From positions 1 through 40,045 of the forward strand of contig JABVXU010000492.1 of NCBI GenBank assembly GCA_013365365.1: 40,045 nt of DNA. The letters run 5' to 3'. Numbering within the stretch: position 1 is the first letter of the stretch; each line of letters starts with the position of its first letter. The notes beneath the pieces were generated by a model. The model was not told the origin of the DNA. It saw only the letters and a program-made list of their open reading frames with translations, and ran no database searches. The translations under genes and the position numbers were made by a program. This DNA is from Cruorifilaria tuberocauda. Taxonomy: Eukaryota; Nematoda; Chromadorea; Rhabditida; Onchocercidae. Shown here one piece after another: positions 21,862 to 34,900 of the stretch.

Positions 21862-24756
21862 TCATATATCACTTTCTCCAATTTCATCACTGTTCCAACT
21901 TGATCGTGATCGAACAACATTTCTATCTAATACATCATCACCTCGCTTCACATATTCATTTCTTCTCTGAACAGATTTCTCCAGTCCATCAAATGGCTTT
22001 ACAATCATTTTCTGCTCCTTAATTTCCCATTCCTCACAGGTTTCCTCCGCTGGATTATTCTCCTTGTTATTCTTGGCAAGACCTTTAACACCATCTTCAT
22101 TCTGCAGTGCATCCTGTGTTTAAAATTAAAAATAAAGAAAGCATAGAAAATATTACACACTAAAATTTAAACATAAGACCTCACGTCGCTACCTGATCAA
22201 ATATTACGCTTTATAGGAAAACCGGAAATGATACTCAGAAAATTTAATCACAACTTGCTTCTTCTTCTTTCTTTCTCATCAAATAAAAAAATCTCACTTT
22301 CGGTACATCTAAATCATTTTCTTCGGATTCTTTTTGTGAGTTCTTCCCACTTTTCTTGAAGTCATTTTCGCCGCTCAAATTTAATTCGGAAATATGGGGA
22401 ATGACGATTTCATCTGATCCACTACTGTTTAATTCACCTGTATAATTTTCAATTTTTCTTAGTTAATGGCAAGAAAGACAAGTGAATGATGACACGATAT
22501 CACGCAGGAACTCTGTTAAGTGATATTGGTGATTGGACATGAGATACTCAATTTGCAAGGAAAAGAAAATATGAAAAACCTGTATAAGAAGCATAGGATG
22601 GTTCTGCACTTGCTGGACAATTTTCCACTTCTGATATTATCTGTAAATCACTTTACGAAACATCAGTAATGAATAGAGAGAAGCGAAAAAAGAAAATATA
22701 ACTATACTTTCAGATCAAGCTCAGATGGTCTCGGTGGTTCCACCATGTAGCACAGATCGGCTGGAGAAATCCAAGAAAACCCGTGTTTAGCTCGAGACTC
22801 AAACAACGACGATCTACTAAGACCGCAACCAAGTGAACCTAGCAGTGACATCGTACTTATTTGACTGTCAGTCAGTCCACCTATAAGTCTTTGTCTCAAT
22901 GGTTCGTGAATGGATGCATCCCATGGCATAAGTCTGAAAGTTAGTTTCGTTTTCAACTCTTCTTCTATCTAACTGAAAAAGCCATTATTAGATCTAGTAA
23001 AAAGAAAAAAATAATTAGTTCTGCTAATTTGAATGAACTGATTATAGTGGAAATTTTGAAATCCAAGTAATGGATATATTTCAAGTGATTAAAGAAACAA
23101 TATGTAATACTCACCTAATGGCATTTGCATCATCTACATTAACAGGTTCATATATAATAGATCGACTTTTCCTACAAAAGTTTGTTCATATCATACAATG
23201 AAAAAAAGCTCCACATTGCATCGTTAACATATGAAGATGGAATCATATGTGATGTAGTTTAAGATGCAAAGACATAATGCCTCGAAAAAAACAAAACTGC
23301 ATTACTTACAAGTGTTAAGAAAAATTTTCGCCTACCTAATAAGTTCGTTGGCTCGCATTCTGTATAATTCCTTATTATCACGAAATAATGCTGCTGCTTC
23401 CGTATTGGCGCATATCGCTGAGTTTGAATCGAATGTAAAAAATGTTCTCTGAAGACAAACAAAACAGATTCACTTACTGAAACTTTTTTTTTCCTTTTTC
23501 TTCTTTTTGCATCTTCATAGCAATTAAGTATCGCAAGAATGTACTTCCTGCCTGAATAAGATTACTATCTTATCTTCTTACTTGATTATATACTTCTTCA
23601 AAAATGAAAATAATAAATGGAGCAGTATATACCTGTACAATAAGCAAAATATGGTAGAGATGATGCTGATCAGATTTCCAGCCATCAACAAAATACTTTT
23701 TCAAATCCAGCTGTCGCGTAACTGGATTAACATGTGGATGGAATACATCCAAATCGAAAACTACTGTCTGCAAAAAATATATAGAGAGCTAAAAAAAATT
23801 TAAGCTCTTACGAGGAACCGGAACTATAGAACTATACGTTCAAAACTTTAATGATACTTTCATTTTAAATAATTATGAAGTTTTGAACTCAGTAACAGAT
23901 ATTTCAGTGGCAAATTTGTCTACTATATATGAGAGGTGCTAATTTTTGATTGGAGAAGAATAATACGATTTGAGGCAATATCATAAGTTCCATGTTCAAC
24001 ATATAACAAATATGTAACAAGAATGCAAAATTTGAAACGTGTTACTGGTAACTCAGTTGATGGGAAATCCGCAGGAAGGTGCAAAGTGAAGCGAAAGATA
24101 GCGCCAGCATAAACACCCCGCCGAATAAACAATAAACCGAACCATTCTAAAACAAAGCAAAGCGGCTTAATGCCAAAGAGAAATAGCTATAGCAAATAAG
24201 TTTTACTAACATAAAATAAATTTAAAAACCCAAGCAAAAAATTAATAAAAGAATATATTGCCAATGTTAGGATTTATAAGGCCAGTTTACGGACAATAAA
24301 GGTTTTTTCGTTTCACCCAACATATTTATGTGAAAACATTCAGTACTGAAAATTTGGCCGTTTATAGGATCGTGCTACAAAATGAAACATTAGATTCTAT
24401 ACTTGTAAAAATGGACTCTGTTAAAAATCTGCAAGCTGTTAGGCTTTAAACAAAATGTGCTACGGAAATGAAAAACAGTAATAAATTACCGAAGCTGTTT
24501 CGAGCGCTTGGTACTGCATATAAACCATCTATTGGATTTCGGCAAATCATAGCACTATAATGAATGTTATGAATAATGCACAAATATACGAAAAATAACA
24601 GAAAACTTACTACTCCGATACGATAATATGCTCAGTAATCAGCTCCAGAGGTAATCGGAGAGGTTCACCCGGCGCCATCTCAGTAGCAATCTCAACACCT
24701 TCAATGTTACCAAAGCCACTTTCTGATGAACGAAACAAACTGTTCCGACGTTTCAT
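21862..24756 (-). CDS. AKTIP: AKTIP/FTS-like ubiquitin E2 variant with extended acidic C terminus
   Basis: Ten exons in transcription order: 24756-24611, 24554-24490, 24146-24046, 23767-23633, 23448-23336, 23171-23115, 22933-22708, 22640-22580, 22437-22298, 22113-21862; all phases agree, 431 aa. The UBC-like domain spans about residues 40-170: EHIIVSEYAM, EWFGLLFIRRGVYAGAIFRF, LDVFHPHVNPVTRQLDLKKY, SDQHHLYHILLIVQ. Where active E2s have the catalytic Cys after the HPN-like turn, this has Gln-Leu-Asp, as in AKTIP, so it is predicted catalytically dead. LMPWDASIHEP and FSWISP match the conserved AKTIP C-terminal blocks. An in-frame TGA precedes the ATG. Family knowledge: AKTIP works with Hook and FHIP proteins in the FHF dynein-adaptor complex. 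Odd: about 140 extra acidic, Ser/Asn-rich residues beyond human AKTIP (292 aa), ending SDEIGESDI. A TTTATT (AATAAA on this strand) at 21515 is a candidate poly(A) signal. Confidence 0.9.
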
Positions 24757-25614
24757 GCGAATTCAGTCAGATTCTTTATTATTAAAATATTTCAACTACA
24801 TAGCCTGTAACCATGTCACAGATTAAAAGATATAACGATCAGCAGTCTTCGAAAGGCGCAACGCAATAATTATCAACCTACTGAATTAAAAGGTTGCCGT
24901 TCAACAGAGTGCATTAGACTTTTCATACATCTTGATTCTTGTTCAATTTCTTAGTTGTGCACAAACAAAACTGCACTGGAAATATTCAGAATACCATAAC
25001 TTGTGAAAACACCACAAAATCTAGAACTTCACCAAAATTTTAGCTCTTATATGATTAAGAGCTTAACATTTAGATCCAAAGACTTCCACTAGTACAACGA
25101 TACACCGTAACATAAAACCATCCAAAGGCTGCTTGCATGTTGCATAAAAAGTATATTGTATACTGCTAATAATGGTAGGAAAAATTTACTTCAGAGTTCT
25201 AAATTTACATAACACAGTAAAGCGAATCATACATAAATACAAAAACAACTATTTATATGACTCAATCGTCGACCAATAAAATATAAAAATAACTGGATCA
25301 GTTTTTATACATAAAATATAGTCAGCATTTTACTAATGTGAATAGTAATTAGTCTACATGAATTATTCATAATGAAGATTCTACTCTATTTAAGGGCTTC
25401 TTTAAAAACTGATGAAGTTGGACATTTGAAAACAAACCTTCGTAACTTTTCTTTTCCATGATAAATAACTAAAGAAAGTTACAATTTGGTATATCCAGGA
25501 GCTAACATTTCTCCCGGACACAAAAACCCGGTCAGCCCCTATTCACAAAATGATGCAAATATATCAATGACTACTAAACACATCATATAAAATCACAACA
25601 AAAAAAATTGAATA
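24757..25614. other. Spacer between two minus-strand genes
   Basis: 858 bp, AT-rich, no coding segment seen. Both flanking genes run on the minus strand. The spacing is large for a C. elegans operon but within reach of filarial gene clusters, so co-transcription is only a possibility. Confidence 0.5.
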
Positions 25615-26985
25615 TTATTTTTGGCCTGGCAGTTTGTGTCCAGCATATATACCCACAGGCTTCTGTGCAATTAATGATGGAATACTGAGAATAGTAAATA
25701 ATACTACTATTAGCATCAGAATCTTAGCAATATTGGTGAGGAAAGCAAACAGAGGTAGCGCATTTTCGGGTGCCATACCTTTTAATTCAGTGTTGACCTG
25801 AAAAAAATGTTTTAGTATTTTGACCATGGAAAGCTCTAACTCATTTAGAATTGTAGAGATAGACCAGCTCATGAAACCACTATCGAAAGAGATTTCATGT
25901 GTTTGAAATAACTGAGGTTATATTACCATAAAATACAAGCTGCAGTAAGAAAAAAATATAAAGTTTCAACAACAGCTCGAAAATTAAAGTCACGCCGACA
26001 CCAGCATGATGAGCATGATGGATAAGTTAAAGTATTCATGCGATGGAAAATAAAATCATTTTTTGCTTCTGAACTTGATATACTCATATGTTCTGAACTT
26101 TCACCACTCAGTCATCTCACGTAAAACTAAATTTTTGGAGAATTCCTAATACAGAAAAATATTATCTTACAAAGAACTGCAGAGCTGCTTCATGCAATCC
26201 TGGTTTATAAAGACCATATTTGCCCATCACAAGCTTTCCCACTTTCGTCCCTTCTGGTAGTTTTGGCAACAAACGTCCCCCAACCTGAAAAGGCTCACTA
26301 TCAAACTTAATGTTCTGCAAGGAAATAAGAAAGAGTCATAGATACAATTTCCACATGGTCAGACATCATAACTGGACTGACAACAATGCAGTTCTCAAAA
26401 AAACTTCATAAAAGATTCATTAAACAATACGCACGACAAACAAACAATATAATATGCCCAACTGGAAAGCACAGTTCCATTTCTTAAGCAAATACTAAAT
26501 CAAACTAACGCCAAGCTGCCATTCGGTATGAACAAGCGGATTCCATTGAAGAACAGGAGGTGGTTTTTTCCCAGTTATTCCACTACCGCCAGTAACATTT
26601 CCAGTTACTATTACCTCAGGAACAGCAGAGGCTTTCGTGCTTGTATGCAACGAACCAACTTGTTGACTCTCTTGTCCGCTAAGACCGACACTCCATTTTA
26701 CATTCGGTACATCACATTCACGAATTATTTTACCCGGCGTACTGACTGTTTGTGATAATCCAATCTGCAAATAAATATTAATATTACACACTAAAACTAA
26801 ATACATGAATACAATAATTCCATCCATCCGCTTCATTTTTCACAACCTTCATCTACTGCGAACGAAACAGCCTCTAGTAAATCCAATAAACTTTAAGGGC
26901 AGAACACCTCTGGTACCTCTGGTATTGCTGACTCAGGTACTGGGAGCAGACGATTCGCGAACGCGGAAAAGCGGAAACGTACCAT
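25615..26985 (-). CDS. Unrecognised single-pass membrane protein
   Basis: I do not recognise the family. Four exons, all phase 0, in transcription order: 26985-26917, 26764-26510, 26314-26171, 25797-25615 (651 nt, 216 aa). The chosen start gives an Arg-rich, initially acid-free N terminus (MVRFRFSAFANRLLPVPES) resembling a mitochondrial presequence. It lies about 21 bp after an ATTCCAG acceptor. The middle is hydrophilic (GKIIRECDVPNVKWSVGLSG; KKPPPVLQWNPLVHTEWQLG; LPEGTKVGKLVMGKYGLYKP). One NVT sequon is present. One strong membrane segment (ILMLIVVLFTILSIPSLI) sits about 17 residues before the C terminus, which reads KPVGIYAGHKLPGQK. An alternative start at 26836 (MKRMDGIIVFMYLVLVC) reads straight into the second exon and looks like a signal peptide. 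So it is either a mitochondrial inner-membrane type or a type I secretory-pathway protein. Confidence 0.65.
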
Positions 26986-28206
26986 TGATCCCTATTGAAC
27001 GACAAACCTGGAATGTGCTTTAGTACGCGTTTCGAACACATCATTCAATAGCACATATAGTTCGAACCTCTTTCCGAAACCCATACTTTTCCTAACAGTA
27101 ATCCATTCTATCATAAATCTTTAACAGAGAGCGATAAAGTGTACCTAAGCTTTCTATTCAAGAAACTAATAAATATATTTTCTGAGCGGTCACCCGCCTT
27201 TGAGAATAAATATAAATGGTAATCTTTAAATGCTTTTGTGATTGTAACACTGAAATTACAGCACCACTTAGATGAAAGATGAATGACAGCAACTTTCAAT
27301 TTTAGCTTAGCAATTCAACGGATATGATATTAGTTAGTAAATGTACGTTTCTAATATTTTATCACTAATTTCTATTTAAAATAAAAACAATCCGAAAACT
27401 TCACAGCTTTTCCAGAAAACGATAGTCGAGACTATCTCGGTTCAGATGAGAAAGAGCAGTGTCTCAACGCATTGCCCAACAATTGATGCATCGCGACATA
27501 ATAACTCCTAGGCTACGAGACAAAACGATTTCATATAGAATTAGAGAAACAATACAAAGCCGCAAAATAACATGAGTAGAAAAGCTAAAGATTAAAAAAG
27601 ACCACGATTTTCAGACGCTCCAGAGATAAGCGAGACTCAAAAATAACACCGTAAAAGTAGCGTAGTGTAATGAAATGATGTGCTTTTCGGAGAGACAGCA
27701 AAGATTGATAATATTTGAAAATATAAAATGTTTTTAGGAAGCATGAAAAAGCAGAAATATTGATGGAATTAGATAGAAGATTAAGGATGCAACTTGGATG
27801 GATACAGATCATATGAATAGAGAGACAGATGAGGAGAGAAAGTTACGGAATATCAGACAATTCGAGAGCGAGAAATTTTCATACTTATTGTTTCATATTG
27901 ATTGATTTTATTTGGATTATGAATATTACTGGATTAATTATAACAAAAAAAAGAGTAACAATTTGACTCGCAGAAATTGCGGTTAAGGTAAATCACTTGT
28001 TTGAGAATAAACGAGTTAAGGTAATTTACTAACAGAAACTTTGCTAAAGCATTGTTTACCTGTTGATTAAGGATTTCTCTGGATTTTTCCATTTTGATAT
28101 GATGAGAAGAATAATCGGAATTTGGATATAACTTTTAAATGAATTTAAAGGTCCTCTGATAATATGATGCAATTGATTGTTGTTAATATTTTGTCGATTT
28201 TTTTAA
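26986..28206. other. Shared 5' region of two divergent genes
   Basis: About 1.2 kb between the start codons of the minus-strand membrane gene and plus-strand VPS72. It may hold both promoters. A patch at 27420-27525 is slightly GC-richer and contains the short palindrome GATAGTC-GA-GACTATC. No coding exon is supported. Confidence 0.45.
27008..27017 (-). promoter_or_regulatory. Likely spliced-leader acceptor of the membrane-protein gene
   Basis: On the minus strand CACATTCCAG lies 22 bases before the ATG at 26985. This favours the Arg-rich N terminus over the downstream start at 26836. Confidence 0.4.
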
Positions 28207-28216
28207 TTCTTTTCAG
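28207..28216 (+). promoter_or_regulatory. Likely spliced-leader acceptor of VPS72
   Basis: TTCTTTTCAG ends at 28216, 40 nt before the ATG at 28257. It is a strong nematode 3' splice site with no obvious upstream coding exon. Confidence 0.5.
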
Positions 28217-28256
28217 ATATCAAAAGAGAAAGAAAGAGAGAAAAGGGAAAACATTA

Positions 28257-30370
28257 ATGGAAAAGGAACCTGAAGGTGAGGAAGAATTGAAGAATGAAGT
28301 GAAACGTATGGAAGTTGATAATGGTGTAGATGGCAGTGATGATGATGATGATGATGAGTAAGTATTCTTGTATTCTTCATTCCAGAAAACTTTGCATTTG
28401 GAGATTGATCACGGAGAATGGAAAGTATCTCCTTATGGCGGGAAATTGAAGGTTTTGGGTATATAATCACTTGATCCATTATTAAATTTTCTTGTTTTCT
28501 TCATTATACTGAATCTATTAATCAGCATGAACACGAAATATAAAAGGTACTTTTCGAAATTCATGTTGATAGTTCGAAGTCTACTTTCTCTTACTTAGTG
28601 AAAAAATTGAAATAAAAATATTACACAGAAGTGAAACTAGCTGCAGTGGGGAAGAAAATGTTGAGCTTATGGTTACTAATCGTGAAAAACGTCGGAATGC
28701 TGGCAATAAGATGGCACAGTTGTTGGAATCTGCTGAACAGGAAGACGAATTCTACAAAAATACATATGATGGTAGATTTCTTGAGGTAGTTTTTTTTTTC
28801 TTTTTTCACCATGCAATAATAAAATAAATATCAGAATGTAACATGCAAGATCATTGTTGATATCAAAGATAATTTCTTTCATTTCGGGAAAACTGACTAG
28901 TTCACTTATTGCAGATTCTGATTCTCCAATTTGTAGTGTGAAGTGTGAAGATAGTATATTTATACTTAATATTACAAAACAACTAATTCGCTTCGCTAAT
29001 GAAATTACTACCTTCTGAACACTTACAGTTCATTTTTGAGTCCTTTCAGGATGATGTCGATGATGCATTCGAATCACCGGTAGAATCAGATCATGATGAA
29101 GTAGATTCTGACTTCGATCGTCCTGAAGATGAAGACGAACCAATTAGTGATATAGAAGAAGAGCCCAAACGGCGGAAACGGAAAACTGGTTATAAAGTAA
29201 ACTGTTTTATCATAAAATTCTCACAGTTCGTCTTACAATATAGGCAAAATAATAAAATAGAATTGATTATATATTTGATTTCGAATTGTGGATCATTTTA
29301 TTAAATTATGGCCGATTCATTCAATCTAATTATTTCTTTAATTTTGTCTTAGGAACCGAAATTGGGTAGCAGTTCATCGAAAAAAGCTTTGCTAGAAAAA
29401 AACAAGAAGTGGGTGATGGCACGAATGGGTTGCCTTACTGCAGCTGCAAATACTGTCAGTCCTGAAACTCAGGTATATTTCGTTCTCATATTCATTCTTT
29501 ATCATTTTATTACGAATCAAGATTTAGGTTCAGAATGTTAAAAAACTGTTCATCAGTTAACAGTTGGCATGTTCTTTGTAGCCTAACTTCAATCATTCTT
29601 CTGTTGTAGGCACAATATTTGGAGGAAGCCAAGGAAACGGAACAAAAAAATATCGCATCATTAAAGAAATATGAGCAATTTGAGCTAGAAAAAAAGAAGA
29701 AACGTGAAAAAATAAATGTCATTCGGAAATTAAAACCACCATATATTAGCACTATGGATGGTCCGAATGGCAAATGGATGGTTGTTCCAGACATCAAAAA
29801 ATTTGTGAAACCAGAAAGAGTGGTGAATTTTTGCTGCTCATCAAAATTTTCACTTCTCCACTTCCTTTTACCTTAAAGCAGTTGGTCTATATATCCAGTG
29901 AAATGTGAGGGTAACGATCTCTATTACTCATTTCGAGAAATTCAGCATGGAAATCTGTGTTTCCCTTTATGCCATCATTTTCCGGCCGATATCAAATGAT
30001 CACAGGTCATTAAACTGAAATGATTTATCACTATGCCCATCAATCGTAGTAAATTCTTCCCATGAATAGATAGCTTATTCTTATTTATCACAGTAACTTA
30101 TCTCAGTAGAACTAACATTTTATCAAAGTGTATTAGTTTTCGCTTGTGTTTCATCAACATCATTATTTTACTAGAATCTGCAATATATTACTTCAGGTGA
30201 AACTTCTTTGTTGCGTAACATCACGTCCTGCAAAGTATCGCGATCCATTAACCGGCTTACCATTTGCAACGCCTGAAGCATTTAAGCTTATCCGGGAAAA
30301 ATACGAAGAATATTTGAAAAGTATGCCTAATCATCCAGCAGTAAAGTCATGGCTTTCTAAGAAGTGTTGA
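28257..30370 (+). CDS. VPS72: VPS72/YL1, H2A.Z-binding chromatin-remodeller subunit
   Basis: Nuclear H2A.Z-H2B chaperone subunit of SWR1/SRCAP- and TIP60-type complexes. Six exons: 28257-28357, 28629-28785, 29050-29196, 29353-29472, 29610-29822, 30197-30370; 303 aa, phases consistent. After an acidic start with a run of six Asp, residues 55-76 carry the YL1 N-terminal signature (RRNAGNKMAQLLESAEQED then EFY). The acidic H2A.Z-binding stretch follows (DEVDSDFDRPEDEDEP), then a basic RRKRK patch. The C-terminal YL1_C motif is clear: CCVTSRPAKYRDPLTGLP followed by FATPEAFKLIREKYEEYL. The protein is shorter than human VPS72 (364 aa), mainly in the linker. The fifth donor is ambiguous (29819 or 29822, both in frame); 29822 gives the better GTGAAT. 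The GAT run at 28337-28355 is a short coding microsatellite. Confidence 0.93.
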
Positions 30371-31914
30371 TCCCTCATTTCTCTCTGCATTGTTAATTCA
30401 TGTCTATTTAATAGGTTCATTAATTTTTTGACACGAGGAATGTTTGCAGTATTTACGTGATTTCATGGCAGTTGATCTCGGATAGGATAGCTGAAGGAAA
30501 TTGGAGGTCGTAATTCATTAATTTAAATGCTTATCCTGAAATACGTCAAAATAGCACGATGGAATTTAATGTGCCTTGATCTAATTAGAATCATGATGGC
30601 AAGAAAGTGATGTGCCTCATTTCTTTCCTTCAGCATCTTCTTATGCATAAAATTTAAATGATAATGCTCGTTTATAAAATCTAATTAAGGACTGATATTG
30701 ATTTGTGTTTTGTTAGAAATTTAAAATTTTTATTAGTTTTTTAACGAAATTAGTTCAAAACAAATCAAATTGTACGCAATTTATACAATATTCCGATTCT
30801 AGTCATAGTCATAAATACTAAACATATTGCAATAAAATTATTTCTAAAATCAAAGAAAAACATCGAAAAATAATCAGAAAGATGAGCATCTGGCTGACCT
30901 GAAGTTCTAACTCAGACGTATGCCTTAACTGTAGTCTTTTGCAAGATAACGTTCACTATGGAAACTCGTTCTCGTCTTCTTTTTTCCTCATTTTATTTTT
31001 GTTTCTATGTTTGAGCCACTTTCAGAGCAGGCATCGCTTTCTTACTTGGATAATAGGTCAGTTAACATCCAAGATAAATCCACGAGGAAGAGCATCTATT
31101 CGTAGTATAATTTGAAAAGAAAAATTTGACACATAATTCTCTGTACAGTTGGCGAAAACAGATTCTAAAACTCATTTTAAACCTTCATTCATAGCAGTAC
31201 CTCATTTGGGTTACTTAATATGGGTGTTCAAAAAAGAGACCCTTCAAACGCATTTAAATTCATCTCGATCTAACTTGGATAGTCTTGCAATTTCAACCTT
31301 TGTTAAGAGAGAAATTCATTTCTGTATTTTAAAAACTGAAAAAAAGCGATTCACAATTTCCAAAAATCCTGCTCATCCGCCCCTTGTGGTCATAATTACT
31401 TTATCATTTAATACGAAGCCGGTGCAACAAGACGCAATTTGAACTTGTACTGCAACCTGTTCGGTTAGATTTGGAAACTAATCCATTAATTACTATCCTT
31501 GCTCAGTCAGCTAATACTCTGTATTATTAAAGTGAATAAGTTTATTGACTTTGTCACCTATAATATTTGTTGAAAAGTAAAATATACAATTAAAACAGTG
31601 AAAATGGAAAACAATCTACGAATAAGTCAAAATGTTTATAGGAGGATGCACTTTGGAAATGAACTAATTGAATCATTATCACAGTAATTTTTTTCAATAC
31701 CAGAAAAACCGCTGTTTCTCTTTCTGAAAAGCTATCAACTTTATAGTGATCCTAAAGAACAAGAAATCTACTTGTGTAAATTTAAGGAGAAGAATTTGAA
31801 ATCTTTGGCAAGTATAACACTTAATTTGAGTATTAAGACTTAAAGGGACTCGAATTATAAAAATGATAGATGAAACCAACTATAAACAGTGCATAGGAGC
31901 AGAAAAATGTCATT
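30371..31914. other. Intergenic 3' region of convergent VPS72 and SF3B2
   Basis: Candidate poly(A) signals are AATAAA at 30831-30836 (plus, about 460 nt after VPS72) and TTTATT at 31541-31546 (minus, about 370 nt after SF3B2). An open plus frame at 31149-31442 begins with a non-ATG codon and has no recognisable sequence, so it is not called as a gene. Confidence 0.45.
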
Positions 31915-34900
31915 TCAAAATTTGAAATCTTTATATTTCTTCTGTTGCTGCGTTGATTTCTTTTGTTCTTGTACTTTTCTTTTACGCTGCAATATAAAAT
32001 AAGAATAGAATACGGGACAAAAGCAAAGAAAGCGAAAAACTGGGAAAAATGTAAAGCTAACATTCTGTTTAGCGGAATGTTCAGCCACCATATCTGAGAA
32101 ATCTTCGTCATCATCCTGCCGTCCGCGAGTCTGCTTCCGCAACTGTTCTTCATATTTCTTCTCCAGACCTTTTTGATCAGCCAGATCGAGGTCTTCTGGA
32201 TTCAATGATACTTCTACTCCGGCATCTACTCCTTGTGCTGCAGGAGCTGGGGGTGGTTTTTTCTAAAAAAATGTAAGAGATATTAAAAACTTTATTCGCA
32301 GTCCATAATACGTTTGGTCTACTTCTAGAGCACTGCTTTTATTGATTAATGCTTAAAAGAAGAAATTACCAAAACAAAAAAGTTCATAAACACCCACCGA
32401 CAAATCATAAACATGAGTACTGGCCATCATTTGTCCCGCAATGCGATCAATCTTACGTTCCTGAAGTACTGTATAGAGTGCTGGTGCAGGAGTTTCACCA
32501 CCTGTTGTGCTGCTAAAATTGAAATTCAAATTACAAATTTCCAACTTTCTAATTGATAACTAGACTTTCACTTTAGTAAATTACAAAGATCCAATTAATT
32601 TCAGGAATGGAAGCAATTCCTGAGATTAGTTGAAGATCTTAACGACGGCTCACCATTGAATCATATTTGAAACACTTATTTTCTATAAAAAACTATTACT
32701 TCATGTCCTTGTGTTCCACCTAAAATCGAATATTTGTCAAGAGAAAACATTGAAAACTCAAAAACCTGTCTTCTATTCGTTTCCCCTTTCTCAATTCAAT
32801 TGTATCAGGAGTTTCAACACCAGTAAGAACGCCCGAAGTCATTCCTGATGGCGTTGCAAAACTAAAAAGCAAAATTAGCGTTATTTTAACCTCGAATTAC
32901 CAAGGGACAAAATTTATCCTTTTTAAAAAGAACGTTGAGAAACAATCTTCTGGACTGTTTGTTATTAAAAGCCATCCCTAATCTCCTAAACCGCAAGTAG
33001 GACTAACCCTTCAGTAGTAGCCGGAGTAACAAAGCCTGCTTCAACCGCACCACCTTCACCTTCCTCCTCTTCTTCACTTTCCTCACTAGAATCCTCATCA
33101 CTACCTATTTCACCCCAATGTCGTCGTTCTATTCGTGATTCATCATCCAATTCTGGCAATACTGGAGCCTGAAAAAGAACAATGTATGTTAAAAATAGAG
33201 CTAGTTATGACAACTTAAAAAAAAGCACATATTTGATGAGAGACTATATTAAAGATCTGAAACATGTACATATAGTCTTTTAAGCTTCTAATTCAATGCG
33301 ACACTATATGAGAGTGTCTGAAAATTTCCACCAACATCCTCACCATTGCCAGAGTAAGAATAAAACTAGTAAAATCAGTATTAATTTACAACCTCAAGGC
33401 CGAATACATCACCATATAGCGGCTTGCCCATTTCATCAACTGGGGGTTTACCCCATCCACCAGCATGATAACCAAATGCACATCCTTCTGGAATGGGACA
33501 ATTTAATCCCGGTATTTTCAAATTCGGATATGATGGCGGTGGTCCATATCGCTGCATTGCAATCAACCAAGGTGGCGGAAATTTGTGCGCGTTCTGAAAC
33601 AAGAAGTATCACTACTCACTCATGTATAATACGGGATTCCCTCCTTCTTTTTCTAGCATTTCCTTCCCAATTGCGCCTTTTTCTATCTGATAAAATTGTT
33701 CAGAGTTTAACATAATGATTTTACTCTCTCTGTAAGGCTCTTGAAAATTTTGTATTGTAACGATTTCTTACTGAGTGAATCTTTTATGAAAATTCTTACC
33801 AAATGATAGGAATGTTAAAGTTAAGTGATTGCAAATATTTCCCACTCTATGAATACAGAATTGCACTTACAGGTCCAACAGGCATTCCTAGCGCAACTCG
33901 TAGTTCGTCGGTCAGTTCACCTGGTTTCTTCTCACGCATAACCGTTTCTAGTTCTTTACCTTCATAATATAGTTCACCCATTTGAGTCATTACGGGTTTT
34001 GTTTGCCATTTGAAAAAAGCATCATGTAGTTTTTGATAATCAATATCAATACGCCCAAGTTTTGGTCTAGCGCGTTCACGCATCTTTGATTTTAATGATT
34101 GGGCATCTTCCTAAATTAGCAAGTGATGAGAACAAGAATTATAACCGAAAATTTAATTTATGCCTCTGTCCATTGGAGACTCATGCCCTGTAGACCGTGT
34201 AGGATTGATGTAGATTAAATAATGAAAACCTATTCAACTTTTAAAAAGTCAGGAAAAATGTGTAGGAACTTACTTTTTCCCACATTGTCTCACGCATTTC
34301 CATTATGCCCGTCCTCTTAATAAAATCGGGCAAGTCAAACGGAGGTCTTTCAAAACCGCGTTTGCCTGCCAAATATTTTCTCTTAGCGTTCCAATGTCGC
34401 GGTACAGGTACAGTATTCCTGTATGCTTTCAAGGTAACTAAGAGATGAGGATCACGTGAAGTGACATCCGCCCACTCCACCACATCTGGCCGACTTGTCA
34501 CCTGAGACATTTTTAGTAACAATATTTTATATAAATCTTGTCGGAGATAGGTAAATAAATACATATTATAAACCTTCTTTATATATTAAAAATTGACATG
34601 TGATTGAGAAAAATAAATATGTATTTTTCCTTTCTTTTAATATTTTCATAATAAAAGAAATAATATGAGACTGGAAAATTGTCGAAAATATAGAAACTCA
34701 ACTACATCAGGAAAATGATCTATGGCTTCTAGAAATAAATAAATACATTACTCTAAATACCTCTTTCAGTTCGGCAATAGTCGGCTGCATTGACAGACGA
34801 AGTTTTCTCTTACTCAGAGTTTGTGTTTGTCCGGCCTCCTCTTGTTCACGCTGAAGACAATATGTTACAGCGTTTCTCAGGTCATAAAGTGAGCAGCGAT

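Noticed and set aside
27040..27075. tRNA B-box-like GGTTCGAAC on the minus strand
   Set aside because: No A box, no acceptor-stem complementarity and no cloverleaf could be drawn around it.
28164..28256. Upstream in-frame ATG extending VPS72
   Set aside because: It would cross the strong TTTTCAG acceptor at 28216; the hydrophobic AT-rich translation upstream is intron-like.
31149..31442. 97-codon plus-strand open frame between VPS72 and SF3B2
   Set aside because: Begins at TTG, lacks splice context and family features, and lies in a shared 3' region.
33296..33715. 139-codon plus-strand open frame
   Set aside because: Antisense of the SF3B2 PSP-domain exon 33393-33593, whose identity is unambiguous.
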